DNA of 64,000 nt from Heliocybe sulcata (taxonomy: Eukaryota; Basidiomycota; Agaricomycetes; Gloeophyllales; Gloeophyllaceae): NCBI GenBank assembly GCA_004369045.1, contig ML213515.1, positions 64,583-128,582 of the forward strand. Direction: 5' to 3'. The translations under genes were made by a program, and so were the position numbers. Below, one piece after another: positions 34,361 to 45,918 of the stretch; the stretch's first letter is position 1, and each line of letters opens with the position of its first letter. The notes under the pieces are model-generated. The model had not been told where the DNA came from and made no database searches. It saw only the letters and a list, made by a program, of their open reading frames with translations.

Positions 34361-36109
34361 ATGTCCTCCACTTCCGCAGCAGAGATGATACGTGCTCTGC
34401 AGTACGGGAAATGGGCTACGTACTCTCAAGGTATAATGGCCGGCAATCAATTGTGAAGGATGTTAAGTCGAACTAACTTTTCACTTCGAAGTCAGCAGTC
34501 TCACACTTTATGTCCATCATTTCGGTATGTACCTAGTCACCGTTGAGGAAATCCATGCTTACCAGGCCAAAGTCTCTACTGTTCCAGCTGAGGTACGTAA
34601 CATAGTATATGCTCACCATGCATAAGTTTCTCACATTTCTACGGTAAAGATTGACGTAGTATGGGTAAGCACATGCCGGTGAAGTATGATGGATAGGCAT
34701 TCTGAGGTCGTTGCAGCAAGCTCGCCGCACGCCCATGAAGATATTGTACCTCATTGTAAGTGTTTTCGAAGCTATGTCTCTAGTTGTTCATATTGAACAT
34801 ATGTTCGAGCATCATGCCACTAACTCGACCACGTTCACTAGAACAGATACTTTGGTCTAATTGTTATAGCGACACAAATTGGTGGTAGGCGGTCCCGTTT
34901 TTAGCGCATACATGGGACTGATTTTCAGGCGATTTGAACCCACGGCCGAGCTGGGCTGCGTAAGTTGTCTGTCCGAATGAACATAGAATCAACGAGTCCT
35001 GACGCGTTTATCTAGTTGTGAGTGCACCACCGCGAGCCAGCTGGCCTTGTTAATAGAAATTTCTGTGGTTAGGCGGGGGCTTTTTCCTGTGGACTATAGT
35101 GTCATGTACGCAGCAATCTGTCGTGCTTTAAATAGTATACTGACGAGACGTCCAATTCAGCGCTTATACTGACCTCTGTGGTGGAAGGTAAGCTTAGGGC
35201 TCTCAGCGAGTTGAAGAGCGAATGATCACGCCCGCGTGATAGCGATCCTGCAGATTCGTTTGCACGCTCTGTATGGCCGTAGTACGTTCTCATTAACCCT
35301 CTTGGGTTCCGAGACTCACTTGCGCCTCCTCCACAGACCGTTCTCTAATAGTAATCGTCACGGCCTTATACATTGGACAATTGCTCGCCACCTTCATTGT
35401 GTTCCTCGTAAAGATCGCTCTTCATAAGCGTCAGTAGCATGATCGTGGTGTCCTGCTATCACTGATCTGGCAGATATCTTTGGAAGGCGCAAGTGCGGAG
35501 TCCACCGGGAGCATATGTATAAACTCAAGCAATGTCACCTCAGGCGTGCAAACGTTCTAGTACGTTCCCTCCCAGTTCATGTTAACAACTCCTTTCCTGA
35601 CAATGCCAAAACAGTTGGCTGGGAATTTGTTTCGACTTCTTTGTCTTGGCGCTTATAATCTGGAAAACTATGAAACATATCATGTCCCGTCGAAGACAGG
35701 GGGTCCCACTCGAATGGGGATCCGGAGGGCTTATGTTCACCGTCATTGCTAGAGACTCGGTACTCTATTATGTCATGTTCGTCCATTCATCTACTAGGCG
35801 CTATCCAGCTCACTGACTCGTACCCTCAGCAATGTCGCCATTTGGCTCGCGAACACCTTGGTTTGGGCTGTCGGGAGTCCTGGATCGGCCGAGCTTGTTT
35901 CGCTATGGTCGATCGTGGTCCCCACCGTTGCCATGAACTCCATGGTTCTCAATCTTTCAAGATCAGCGAGACCTGACAAGGTCTTCATCAGCAGTGGCTC
36001 GCGTTATACTGGAGATTTCGACGACTCGGCGGAAAGGGATGTTATTATCCTTCCGGAGACAATACCACTGGTGAGTTGTCGTTCCACGGAGGTTTCCAGT
36101 CCGCACTAA
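34361..36109 (+). CDS. DUF6533 seven-helix-type membrane protein, copy 1
   Basis: Agaricomycete-expanded membrane protein family with an N-terminal DUF6533 domain; function unknown. The gene is cut into at least 12 exons. Conserved pieces read in frame: VSSLTLYVHHF, a 5-nt exon CTGAG (34588-34592) giving AE, IDVVW, RRTPMKILYLINRYF, PSWAACEC, IRLHALYGR, SLIVIVTALYIGQLLATFI, WLGICFDFFVLALIIWKTM, ARDSVLYYV and NVAIWLANTLVWA, ending with a polar tail RSARPDKVFISSGSRY. Hydrophobic segments alternate with short loops as expected for about seven helices. Small exons between 35020 and 35560 are less sure, as is the last codon, since a further intron could follow IPL. A paralogue is at 55636. Confidence 0.8.
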
Positions 36110-36479
36110 CTCCACTTATACTACGTCTAGGAGAGTAATCATGCGTGATTCCATCTATATTTCTGCTTGTGATATGTGAGGTGAAAAGGACTAGAGTATC
36201 CATACTTGCACAGCCTGAGCCTATCCATTCCGTATCTCCATGTTCTTTCTGTTGATATGCTCTGTCCGTAATATCAGCATTCAATGCGATAGGAGGCAGA
36301 TAAACTCCCTCATGTGCAAGCACGATCCGATTGAACGCCGAGTCATCGCTGGCTGAAATACGAAGACCCGTACTCAGGCCTAGGACCCCAATCGTGGACC
36401 TCACCTCCTACCGAATGGCCTGCCGTTATACGTCCCATAACTGATTCCCTCCTCCGGGCATTCGTGGGCCGATGTTCAA

Positions 36480-36995
36480 TCCTGACTGACCCGAGACTAG
36501 CTGCTCTAGACGCCCTGCCAGGCTCGGGGAGCGCATTGCGGTCACGATTCCGCAAGAGTCTGGCTCTGGCGGTGACGCATGCTGGCCGCTGTCCGAGCAC
36601 GAGCAGGTCTTGGGCCCGTCCGTGCAAACGGCGACTAAGAACGTGTGGTTCTCGTGAGCGTTCCCATACAATCATCGCTTGCTAGCCACCGGATCGCTCT
36701 ACGGGACATCATTTCGTACCAGAATATCGACTACGAGTGACTGAGCCTGGTGGGCTCATAAGCATACATGACTGCCGCGCACACGGTCTGGCGGACGCTC
36801 AATGCCCTTAATCACCACGCGTTTGAGCAGGTGGAAGGCCACTGATCCCGCCGCTGAACGCGTTTTGACAGGTTCCTCCTGGGGCAGACGAACTTGTATA
36901 TACCGTATATCTCTAGGAACGGCCACTTCAACGGCGTTTCATGCGTGCGCTCCGAAGGGTCAACTGGACTACTCCCAACTTGATACTTACCTAGG
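36480..36995 (+). pseudogene. Decayed CE15 glucuronoyl esterase fragment
   Basis: Translated pieces match the C-terminal third of the intact CE15 at 23910: [20 protein letters not shown] (catalytic Glu region), TKNVWFS, MTAAHTVWRTLNALNHHAF, RFLLGQTNLYI and SRNGHFNGV. The frame is broken by several stops (after NVWFS, in the ISYQNIDYE segment, and where the catalytic His loop should be) and the Ser-nucleophile region is scrambled. No N-terminus or signal peptide was found. The Asp-Ala-Cys-Trp version differs from the intact gene, so it may derive from a different CE15 paralogue rather than a recent copy. Confidence 0.85.
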
Positions 36996-37091
36996 TTTCT
37001 AGATTGGTGGATGAGAAGAGTTCATATAGTTTTTAACAAGGTTGTCGAATCCCAGCCATGAGTGTAGCTTTAAATGACGCGTCAAGCTGTA

Positions 37092-38187
37092 CAGTATATC
37101 ACCGTCAGGTGACGTGGGACCGTCAAACGATGTGGTGACCCTACTCAGTGCAATTTTGCATCTTTCTTCTTCAAAAAAATTTCTAAAATATGCTAATGCA
37201 GCATTCTATAACATACCCGAAATTTGCGGTGAACCATCAGAAAGGGCCTGAGCTATGCGCGCTTCAACCACCAGATGACGCAGACAGCCAAATTGCCGTG
37301 GGATTTGAATTGAGGCGCGAGAACTTGTATAGCCTTTTGTAGTAATTTTGTATTGCCGCGTCATCTGGCGGTATTAGTGTTGCCACGGCACGGCTCAAAA
37401 CCGGTGAACCGACCGGACCGTGCCGACTTTTGGGTGACGGCACGGCTCTAGATGGCTCGTGGCTCCACGTGGTCCGGTCCCGGCTCGAGCCATGGCTTAT
37501 CCCGATTTGTACAGCAAAGTGAAGAATCACTTCTTACAACACACAGAGTAGTCCCATCCTCTCAAAAATTAGTTGAATGATGATGGGAGGCACATATGTT
37601 GGACTATATACTAATTTGCAGCACTGTACACCAGAATTGTGTGTGCAATAGACAGTTACCTTTTCCGGTCCTTTCCTTCGGGCTTCTCCGAACACAGCCA
37701 CCAACGATATGGAAGATAGCATTCTCATGGCGTATTTCACGCTGCAATAGCCGCTCATTCGCATCATGAGCATCTCACAGGGTCACATAGACGCATACAA
37801 CAAGATATGATGCACCTTGCTCTTTCAGACAGCTGTTCTGCCCTTAGTAAGTATTCAAATCGGGGAATGAGCCGTGCCTCGAGCCGGTTCCACTCAGCTT
37901 TGGAGCCGAGCTGTGCCATTGCGTGGGAAGAGCCGGTGAAAGCCGAGCCGTGCTGGACCGAGCCGGACCGTGGCAACACTATCTGGCGGTGAAACCCGGT
38001 TTTCGAGCTTAAGGGAAAGATGCCCTTGTAGCAGACTTCGGGCTCAAAATTTGGATCTCTATATTTTTCTCCTTATACTACAGCTCTGTCCTTTCAAGAT
38101 GATATAATTTCTATGGGAAAATGTATAGTCAAAAATATTCCAGACCCCTCATCAAAATGTGCCGCGTCACTTGACGGTGATGTACTG
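37092..38187. mobile_element. Non-autonomous Tc1/mariner-type (pogo/Fot1-like) element
   Basis: Imperfect terminal inverted repeats: left end CAGTATATCACCGTCAGGTG and right end the reverse complement of CAGTACATCACCGTCAAGTG, continuing as GACGTGG / GACGCGG. Both ends are flanked by TA (37090-37091 and 38188-38189), the target duplication of this superfamily. No transposase frame lies inside, so it is a deletion derivative or MITE. Its interior is AT-rich at both sides and is interrupted by a second element at 37373-37982. The right end sits only about 90 bases upstream of the DNA polymerase eta start codon. Confidence 0.75.
37373..37982. mobile_element. Non-autonomous hAT-like element nested in the first
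   Basis: Inverted ends TAGTGTTGCCACGG (from 37375) and CCGTGGCAACACTA (to 37981) are flanked by an 8-bp direct repeat CTGGCGGT (37365-37372 and 37983-37990), the target-site length of hAT elements. The subterminal parts are unusually GC-rich with repeated GAGCCG/CGGCTC and CCGGACCGTG words in both orientations. No transposase is present. It inserted into the older element. Confidence 0.75.
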
Positions 38188-38277
38188 TAGTCACAATCAG
38201 GTGATCTGTGACCTGTCGCACTCTTGGTTCGATTCCCGCCAGATCCCGGTCTTTACCCTGACTACTTTCCTTGGGGA

Positions 38278-40864
38278 ATGGACGCTCCGGCAGGCCCTTC
38301 AACGCGGTGTAAAGCTAGAGCTGACATGAAGCCCTCAGCGGACGACTTCGACGATCTCACCCCGAATATCACCTATCGTCACCTCCATGCGCAGCATTTC
38401 GGCCCTAAGGACCCCCTGCGAGTCATAGCGCTCTGCGACAGTGACGCCTTCTACGCAGCGTGCGAACAAATACGACTTGGTGTCGACCCAGCCATACCTT
38501 TAGTAGTGAGGCAATGGGATTCCTTGATTGCTGTGAACTATCCGGCGCGGAAGTTTGGGATTTCACGGATGGACAGATGGGATGATGCATTGAAGAAGTG
38601 TCCGAAGCTGAAGATAGTGCATGTGGCGACGTATAAAGAGGGAGATGCTGAGCCTGGATATTGGGAGAAACCGGATACGAGGACACATAAGGTGCGAAAA
38701 CTCCCATACACTCTGATCCAGGATCGGGTGCGCCCTATATCGTCCTGCGGATGATTGATGGTGGTGAATGCAAGGTCTCCCTGGATCATTATCGCAGGGA
38801 GAGTGTTAAAATATACAACATGTTCAAGGAAGGGTTGCCAGGGGCTGAAATTGGTACGTGAACCACCCACGAGCAACTTCCCCATTCAATGTCATGCATG
38901 GATATTCAACCGTTTCCACTGTCAAGAGAAAGCGTCCATCGATGAAGCATTCATCGACTTCACAAGACCAGTCCGAGAAAAATTGCTGGAACGCTTTCCG
39001 TATCTTGCCAAGGTTCCAGAAGACGCGCCCGATGGACTTGATAGTCCGCTACCTCAGCCACCAGCCATATCATGGGATGGCCTAGGCACTGTGGTACCTC
39101 TCCATCCGACCACTGGTAACGATGATGTTGAGGCCGAGCAGTTGGAAGACGACTCGCTGACCACCTGGTCGGATGTTGCGTTGTCAATTGCTGCAGAAAT
39201 GATGGGACGGGTCAGAGCAGACATCCACACAAAGCTTGGCTATACACTGTCTGCAGTTAGTATCTTCAATTAACGTAGAAGGCGTCGTTACTGACACCGG
39301 TCGACTGGTATGATCAGGGGATAGCAAGGAATAAGTTCTTGGCTAAGGTCCGTCCTGGTCGCGTCTGGCTACCGAAGCATTGGTTGAGCCGTAATGGATT
39401 CCCAGCTATCAGCATCCTACAGAAAGCCAAACGTTCAGGTGGGTTGCCTTCTTCCTCACGGAAGTCCACGGCTGTGACCTTCAGTCCAAGAGCATTCTCA
39501 GGAATCTTGCCATACCCCATTACCTACGTTCTATGCCATTCCAGAAGGTGCTGTTGCTCTCTTTGGCTGCGCATCAGGTCAAGCTCTCATTGGCTCTCCT
39601 CATCAGATCCGTTTCCTCGGTGGCAAACTGGGCAAAGCGCTGGCAGAGGAGTATGATGTGAAGACTGTGGGTGACTTACTGTGCGTTGCCGTGTACATCT
39701 TGCTATCTGCGCGATGGACTGACGTAAAGAAACCACCCACAGCCCAGTAACACTAGGTCCGTCCAAACATGATATCGCATGATAGACACCTCGCCGACAC
39801 TTTCGCAGAGGAAATGCAACGTAAATTTGGAGAGGAGTCCATATGGGTGTATGAAATACTTCGGTGAGTCTTATTCAGTCTCGGTACAGCCATGATCCCG
39901 CCGTTGACCCAATTGCAGTGGCATTGACCGAACAGAGGGTACGTGTCATCATTCCACTTCCTATATTTGGCACGCCTTGATCTCGAAGTCGGCATTCTTT
40001 TGGTCAGTTAAGGAGAAAGCAGCCATCACAAAGAGTATGCTGGCGTCGAAAAACCTTGCGCAACCCGTAGCGAAGGCATCGGAAGGCAGCCACTGGATTC
40101 GCGTCCTTGCCGCCGAATTGGCACTGCGTCTAAACGAGGCAAGAGAACAGACACCTGGGCTGTGGCCTAAGAGTATCGTCCTTGGTCTGCGGCAAGGTCG
40201 GTTTATTCCCTGTATCTGTCGTTGCCAATACGTTGGATTACAACGATATCTAGGGTGGCGTACCGATCGCTCCAAGCAAGCTCCTTTCCCATTTCACCGG
40301 ACCGTGACGGTTGACCTCATCGCTGCTGCCGGTGACAAGTTGTGGAAGGAGCTCGTTGGCTTTGATGACTCGAAACCTTTGCAGGTGAAGATCACGCATG
40401 TTGGGCTCTCCCTCACTGGCATTGCGTCCAACGAAATAGGCCAGCAAAATATTGAAGGCTTCTTCAAGACTGCGGATATCCTGGCAAAGGCTGAGGATCG
40501 CGTTACCAAGCGCAAAATTAGCTCGGTCATCGAAAATAAAGATGCCGTCGCGGGCATGCCGGTGCATCACTCGTCTACCTCCTCGGTCACAACTCACTTC
40601 GACTGTCCGCGGTGTGGCAAACGGATACGCATCTCCGACGAACTTGACGGTGCTGATATCGAAGATGACATCAAGCAGCAGGCCCTTACCACTCTCCGAA
40701 CTGAGCACAACGATTTCCATCTGGCTCTCGATTTATCCAAGTTACCAGATGGCGGCGTCGGTGCAGTCAAATTTCGACCGGATTCACCGAAGACGAAGAG
40801 GGTCAAGAAAGCCATATCGAAATCCAAGCCGGGCGGTATTGCTAAGTTTCTTGTGAAGAAGTGA
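38278..40864 (+). CDS. RAD30: DNA polymerase eta (Y-family translesion polymerase)
   Basis: Bypasses UV photoproducts during replication; nuclear. The catalytic start RVIALCDSDAFYAACEQ (metal-binding Asp), NYPARKFGISR and EKASIDEAFIDFTRPV (catalytic Asp-Glu) are present, then LSAGIARNKFLAK, ASYRKPNVQ, PFQKIRFLGGKLG and the little-finger region. A UBZ-type zinc finger occurs near the end (CPRCGKR with TEHNDFHLALDL, C2H2) and a PIP-box-like GGIAKFLVKK closes the protein. About 11 exons; a 14-nt exon CCCAGTAACACTAG at 39743-39756 is needed to read GDLLPVTLEEMQRKFG. Likely starts are the ATG at 38278 or, just as plausible, 38326. A MITE ends ~90 bp upstream, so the promoter may lie partly in transposon sequence. 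Confidence 0.93.
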
Positions 40865-41917
40865 GATCTACCAGTATCTTTTTTTATTATCTAAATTATT
40901 AGGATGGACTCTGAATGGATATGTAACTCTGTGCACACGCATTTCAATGCTCCAGCACACGACTCGCAGGTCACTGGGCCATGCCCCAAATTGCGGGACG
41001 CGGGCCCGCGGTCTTGGTTGAGTCTTCTTGAGATGGTGTCGCTCAAGTGTCGCTGATGCATGATTTCTTAAATATCCGCGATTACGTACGGGCTGCGCCC
41101 GGCTGGGCGTCTAACCACTCTCTCAGCAGCACGCCAGATCTGTTGCCTTTCCGCTGCTTGTGTCGGCTATGCTTGCCTCACGCTTAGCTTCATAGTTCAG
41201 CGCGCCGAGCTGTCGGGACCCTGTTCATCAGCGATGTGATAAATCAAGAAATGGCCGTGCGCAGTGTCATGCTACGAGTCATCGCACAGCTTTGTTCATA
41301 CGTATGTCACATAAGATTGTTCACGATGCCATACTAGTCATTGATTCATTTGTATACGCGTCTTTCCTGCACGCCTAGGGTAGGTCCGTCGCGCTGCTAT
41401 CACAGTACCACAGCTGGATGCAGGGCGAGCACCTGTAGGTAGGATCGCCGAAGTCGGGGACGCTTCATTAGCCCTGACTTCAAACCCGGCTCCAGCCATG
41501 CAACGTCACGTTTGTATCGGATGCACGGATCTCTTTAGAAGTAACGTCGACCATCAATCAAGTCCACTTCCAGATCATGATGCGCGGCTGGACTGTGGGA
41601 TTCGTTCCTATCTACAAGCGGAGTGCGTCCGGCGCTGCCTCATAGAGGGCCAACGATCCGTCAGGCTTGTCCTGGACCACCTGGCACCGGTCAACCTCTT
41701 CGTTCTTTCAACGGTCTCGCCCTGGACGGGCTTTACTCTACGTTGTCTTAATTATTCCTTTCCTAACGCCCACTTCACGACTTCGCTGTGCGACGCATTC
41801 TCGCCTTGATTCCGCCAGTCGTCAGGAATACGACGAGGCTGCTGTAGACCAGCTTGAACAAGATCCCATAAACCCTATTCATTCGATAATCCGAGAGGCT
41901 GCAGATATTGCTCTATC
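40865..41917. other. Intergenic, GPCR promoter region
   Basis: About 1 kb with no recognised gene; pol eta 3-prime UTR followed by non-coding sequence. Confidence 0.5.
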
Positions 41918-44462
41918 ATGTCTGCTGATAGCTTCCAGGTGTTGACTTCGGGCCAAGCTTCAAGCGCTATCGTCAGTGTCTGATTTATTCTTTGCGAGAC
42001 CACTCTTCTGACTCGCCGCAGAGCCTCGTAATCTGCGGTATCGTGTCGTTTGTCGCAGTCGTATGCATCTTGTCCCGCGTACTCTGGGTGGCCACCCAGT
42101 CCGCATTGTCCGGCTCCGAAGATCGTCGTAGGACGAAAGTATGGTTGTTCTTCTCTACACCACTCGGATGGTATACGGCATCTCTCCTAGTTGCCAACGC
42201 CTTAACCTGCGTTCATGGTATTCTGGAAGTAGCGTGGGTCTCAGAAAAGCGTATAACCACGGGTGAGTAGACGCCGTCTTCTACGATAAAGGATGATACT
42301 CACCACATTGGCAGGTTCGACAACGTGTACTGCCCAAGGTATTATTCCTGGTCACGATCTTCCATGGCGCATACGCTTACCTCCGCTTCATAGCTGCTTT
42401 TGAACAAGTAGGCAACTTTGCAACATCATACTTCACAGTCTGTATCGCTGTCCACGCTTTCAATGGGTTAGTGCGCCGAAAACGCTTCCCTCTTTGGGCT
42501 TGTACGTTGTATATGGTTGCAGGGTGGACCTCCTCCATCATAACTGGTCGGTTGCTCTCTTGGGCGCTGTGACAGCGTGAAAGTACTGGTACTGAAGCCA
42601 CTATAGGAGTAATCGTCCCGAGACTCAGCAGACCGCGGCTTGGCATGGTCTATGGAAGCGATGGCTATGCGTGCAGTATCGCAACGGAGTACACTCTTCA
42701 TGAATTTTTGTTCCAGCTGCTTCCGGTAAGGCCTGATATCTTCCGAGAGACTCGCCGTTTATTCATACTTGTCCCACAGGTCATTGCTACTGCACTGTTG
42801 TCTGCGGTTTTATACGCCGTGATGTTCCTCGTCCTGAGGGGAACAGTGCAAGTCAGGAATGGTATATCCTTCAACCTGAACCCAGATTACAGATGGACGG
42901 GCGTTGGAAATGATTCCGTGGAATACCAGCGGTTCATTGGAGCCATCGTGAGGAGTATGATCTTGTATGTGGACCATCCTAATTCAAACGCGTCTACTTA
43001 CATGCTGCTCAGGTATCCTTTTGGTTTGTCTTTGATTCTACAGCCATGCTTGAGAGTCTGACAACCTCTTTAGCCTACACGCTGCTGCTTATGCCACTTA
43101 CCCTTACCCGACTCGTCGCGTTGTCGAAGGGGCCTGTTCCATTCGGTGCTGGTATATTCGCAGGCTCTTGTCGTCTGTTGTTAGGTGAGTGGGACACGTT
43201 CTTAGCTCTATCGCGCGTCTGACGATTGACCGTCCTCAGGGCTCGTCAATTCCTTGATTGTCTTCAAGATTTTGCGCATCCTGCGGCCCGCTATTGGCTC
43301 CAGCGTTCAAAGCAATAAGTCAGAGGAGAGCTTTCAAGCACCAGAATTAAAGCCATCACCCGTGGAACCCACAGCAGCTGCGGCGCCAACGAGGGCGTTT
43401 CCGCCTCCAAGAAAGAGTGAGGAAAGAAGGCCGGCTCCATCTATTCGGTCGCAGCCCAGTTTCGCATCCCTCTCTGAACTTGGTCACCCTTTGCTGCCTC
43501 AGCGCCCTTACATGCACGCGCATACGCGAAGCAGTTCAAGCGGAATTAGCTCCATGACGGCCGTATCTTTGAGTCGCCCGATCACTCCGGTTTCTGAGCT
43601 CAACAAGGCGATTGCGACGCCTCAGCGCATGCCAAGGCCAGAAGCACCGGTTCTGAGAGTCGATCCGAGTAGTGCCACGAATGGCCTTGGACACTTCGTT
43701 CGACGTGGGTCAGCAGAGTCGCTGGGTCTTCCACCTCCTCCTAGGCACAGCCGTCCGTCTGTTCCTCACAAATCTTCCTCTCTTCCTTCTCTGGAAACTA
43801 TTCCCGCTACCCCTGCTGTGGACAATGATTCAGGCGGTGATCCTGTCATACCTTCTGATCACCTTGGGCCTCCTCAATGGACCGCTGGCTACAGCGGAAC
43901 ATCATCGGACTCGTCGTCTGCTGTACAGCAACCAGCGTTTCTCGATCTGTCCTCCAGACCATCTGTCACGGCTGTTACACCTGTTCCTGCCGTGACAGGT
44001 CGTCATCGCTCTGCGTATGGCTCCCAGTCACAAAGCTCGGAAGGGGGCGTTGATGCAGAAGATGGGAGCGCTGACAGCGTGGACAGTCAGGGTAGGTTGC
44101 CGTCTTTGGCATGGGCGACCCTGGTAGCCAACGCCGCCACTCAGGATGTTGTAGGGATGGCCATGTCGTCCTTCAGCTCTCGAGCGCCATCACCATATAG
44201 AGGCCAACGGGATGTGCCACTCGATATCGACGCGCCGGTACCTGTTTCCTTGCAGCCAGGCACTCCGTCTTCAGCCAATCCGGTCTTCCGCCTGCCGTCT
44301 TTTGCTCAGAGCACTCGTACTCGCAAGGCTAGCACGGACAGCTCCATCGGCTATCGAGCCCTCACGCCCGAGCCCAAGATCAACGCTGGACTGAGGGAGA
44401 GTCACGAAGCAACGCGTCAGGATTCCATCGCTTCGCGCATAGCCTCGCCAGCATACCGATGA
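41918..44462 (+). CDS. G-protein-coupled receptor, Git3/cAMP-receptor-like class
   Basis: Seven-helix receptor of the fungal nutrient-sensing type that would act through a G-alpha protein and cAMP signalling. Helices are visible as LVICGIVSFVAVVCILSRVL, GWYTASLLVANALTCVHGIL, GNFATSYFTVCIAVHAFNGL, QVIATALLSAVLYAVMFLVL, YPFAYTLLLMPLTLTRLVAL and RLLLGLVNSLIVFKILRIL. The conserved GSTTCTAQ (extracellular Cys of helix 3) appears when the 54-nt intron before AAFEQVG is removed. A long Ser/Pro-rich cytoplasmic tail of ~370 residues follows, with many SxxP sites. Around 42520-42600 the frame meets a TGA, so an intron must remove it; the exact borders in that helix-4 loop are unresolved. Start ATG at 41918 joins by an in-phase intron to the first helix. 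Ligand unknown. Confidence 0.8.
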
Positions 44463-44844
44463 TTGTGCCAGCATCACGACTTTCGTTAACCATTGTACCT
44501 GCGGGATAGTGGGCTGTATCTTATTCGCCGTTCAATTACTGGATATTCCGCGTCAGGACGCTTTCTCTTGTTTATTAGCATAGATTGCTGCTATGTATTG
44601 TAACTTTACCATTAGAAATCTATCGTGTGGCGGCAGAAAGCAGAGTCGAAATGGGGCCCGTGATAATACAACAATGATATAGGGAAGTTACACAGCGGGG
44701 AGACCAGACATGAAGGAAGAACTGACGTAGAAGTGACCATAGTCCATAAACCCAAAGAATGAGCGGCAAATTGGGAGCCAGGAAAATAATGAATGAATGT
44801 GTTAGTATACCAAAGGAATGCATGGGCAGACGGTGCCGGTATAT
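44463..44844. other. Convergent 3-prime spacer
   Basis: Sequence between the GPCR stop and the end of the DUF3602 open tail; no gene seen. Confidence 0.45.
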
Positions 44845-45918
44845 TCATAGAGCAATAAAGCTGGAACCGTGCTCTCCATCCTCTTCCACGGTCTCCAAGG
44901 AGCCCACGGTGCTTCGCTTCTTCCGAGACAATGGATTCTTGATACTCCATGATGATACTGAGACGCTGTCGCTGAGGTTCACTGGGAAGTCGCCGGACCC
45001 AGGGCTCGCGAGGGAGCTTGAGCCCGTGGAGCTGGTGGACGTGGTGGCACTGGAGATTGAGCTGGTGCTGCCGCTGTGCACCCGCGCTAGGCGTCTCATT
45101 GCGAGTCATTCGGCGTTATCGCCGAGCGTCGAGTCGGCGTCGCTGGTGGTGGTGGTGGTTGAGGCGGTGAGAGTGCTCGCATCCGAGGGGCGCAGGTTTG
45201 ATTCGCTGCGAATCCGCGAGAATCGGAAGGGGTTCGACGATGAGGAGTCCTTGAACTTGGGTTTGGACTTGGACTTGGCGAAGGGGAAATGCAGCTGGGT
45301 GATGTTGCCGGCTCCACCGCGTCCGGATGATATCTGACGAATGGTGAGCTGGATACAAAGCTGACGAGCCGGGAATATTTACCGTCCTCCGTTCTTCCAT
45401 CCGTTTGCGGATGACTTCCTGCTCATACCGTGCTACGGAAGCGGCGTGGTCTGAGAGGATGGAGGCAGTTTGCGTGAGACCGTCGCTTATCTCTCCCCGC
45501 CAGCGCGAGTGGACGTTGCCGGCGCCACCACGGCCTCCCACCACAGTCTGTAAACCGCAGTCAGATTCCGATGACAGTGCTAGAGCTAACTGACTACCTA
45601 CCTTGCGGTTGGTGGAAACGGAAGAAGGTGCGAGGCACTCTCTTCCTGTGGGGGAGACCGGGGTTTGCGGCCCCGCGTCTTCGGATGGGGAATCTGGGAC
45701 AGCGTCCGACTTTCGTCGAATATTGCCACTTCCCCCGCGACCGGATGATCGCTGAGAACCGTCCTATTAGTGCGGTCCAGAAATCTGCACGGCATAGATA
45801 TACGTACAAATTCTCGCGCTGGGTTTGACGCGGACGACCCGCTGGACGAGGATGCATAAGACTTTATAGACCTAGAATCTATAGACAGCGACGAAATGGA
45901 TCTAGTGGATACAGACAT
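44845..45918 (-). CDS. DUF3602 (PAR32-like) protein, probably cut short by a stop
   Basis: Proteins with repeated GRGGAGN motifs; yeast Par32 is a Npr1/TORC1-linked phosphoprotein that inhibits ammonium transporters. Three motifs are visible: SGRGGSGNI, GGRGGAGNV and SGRGGAGNI, spread over exons 45918 to ~45810, ~45780-45600, ~45540-45395 and ~45340 onward, all joined in phase. Between them is a helical stretch SILSDHAASVARYEQEVIRK. After DSTLGDNAE the frame reads TGA (45108-45106), yet it continues open for 87 more codons as LAMRRLARVHSGSTSS and a Ser-rich end. That tail fits the family, so a CGA-to-TGA change is likely; the coding part proper then ends at 45106. Confidence 0.72.

Noticed and set aside
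36045-36404. Minus-strand frame between DUF6533 and the CE15 relic
   Set aside because: No domain, no signal, overlaps the end of DUF6533 gene 1 and shows no splice context.
38226-38240. GGTTCGATTCCCGCC, like a tRNA T-arm
   Set aside because: No matching acceptor stem, D-arm or anticodon arm around it; it lies in the pol eta leader.
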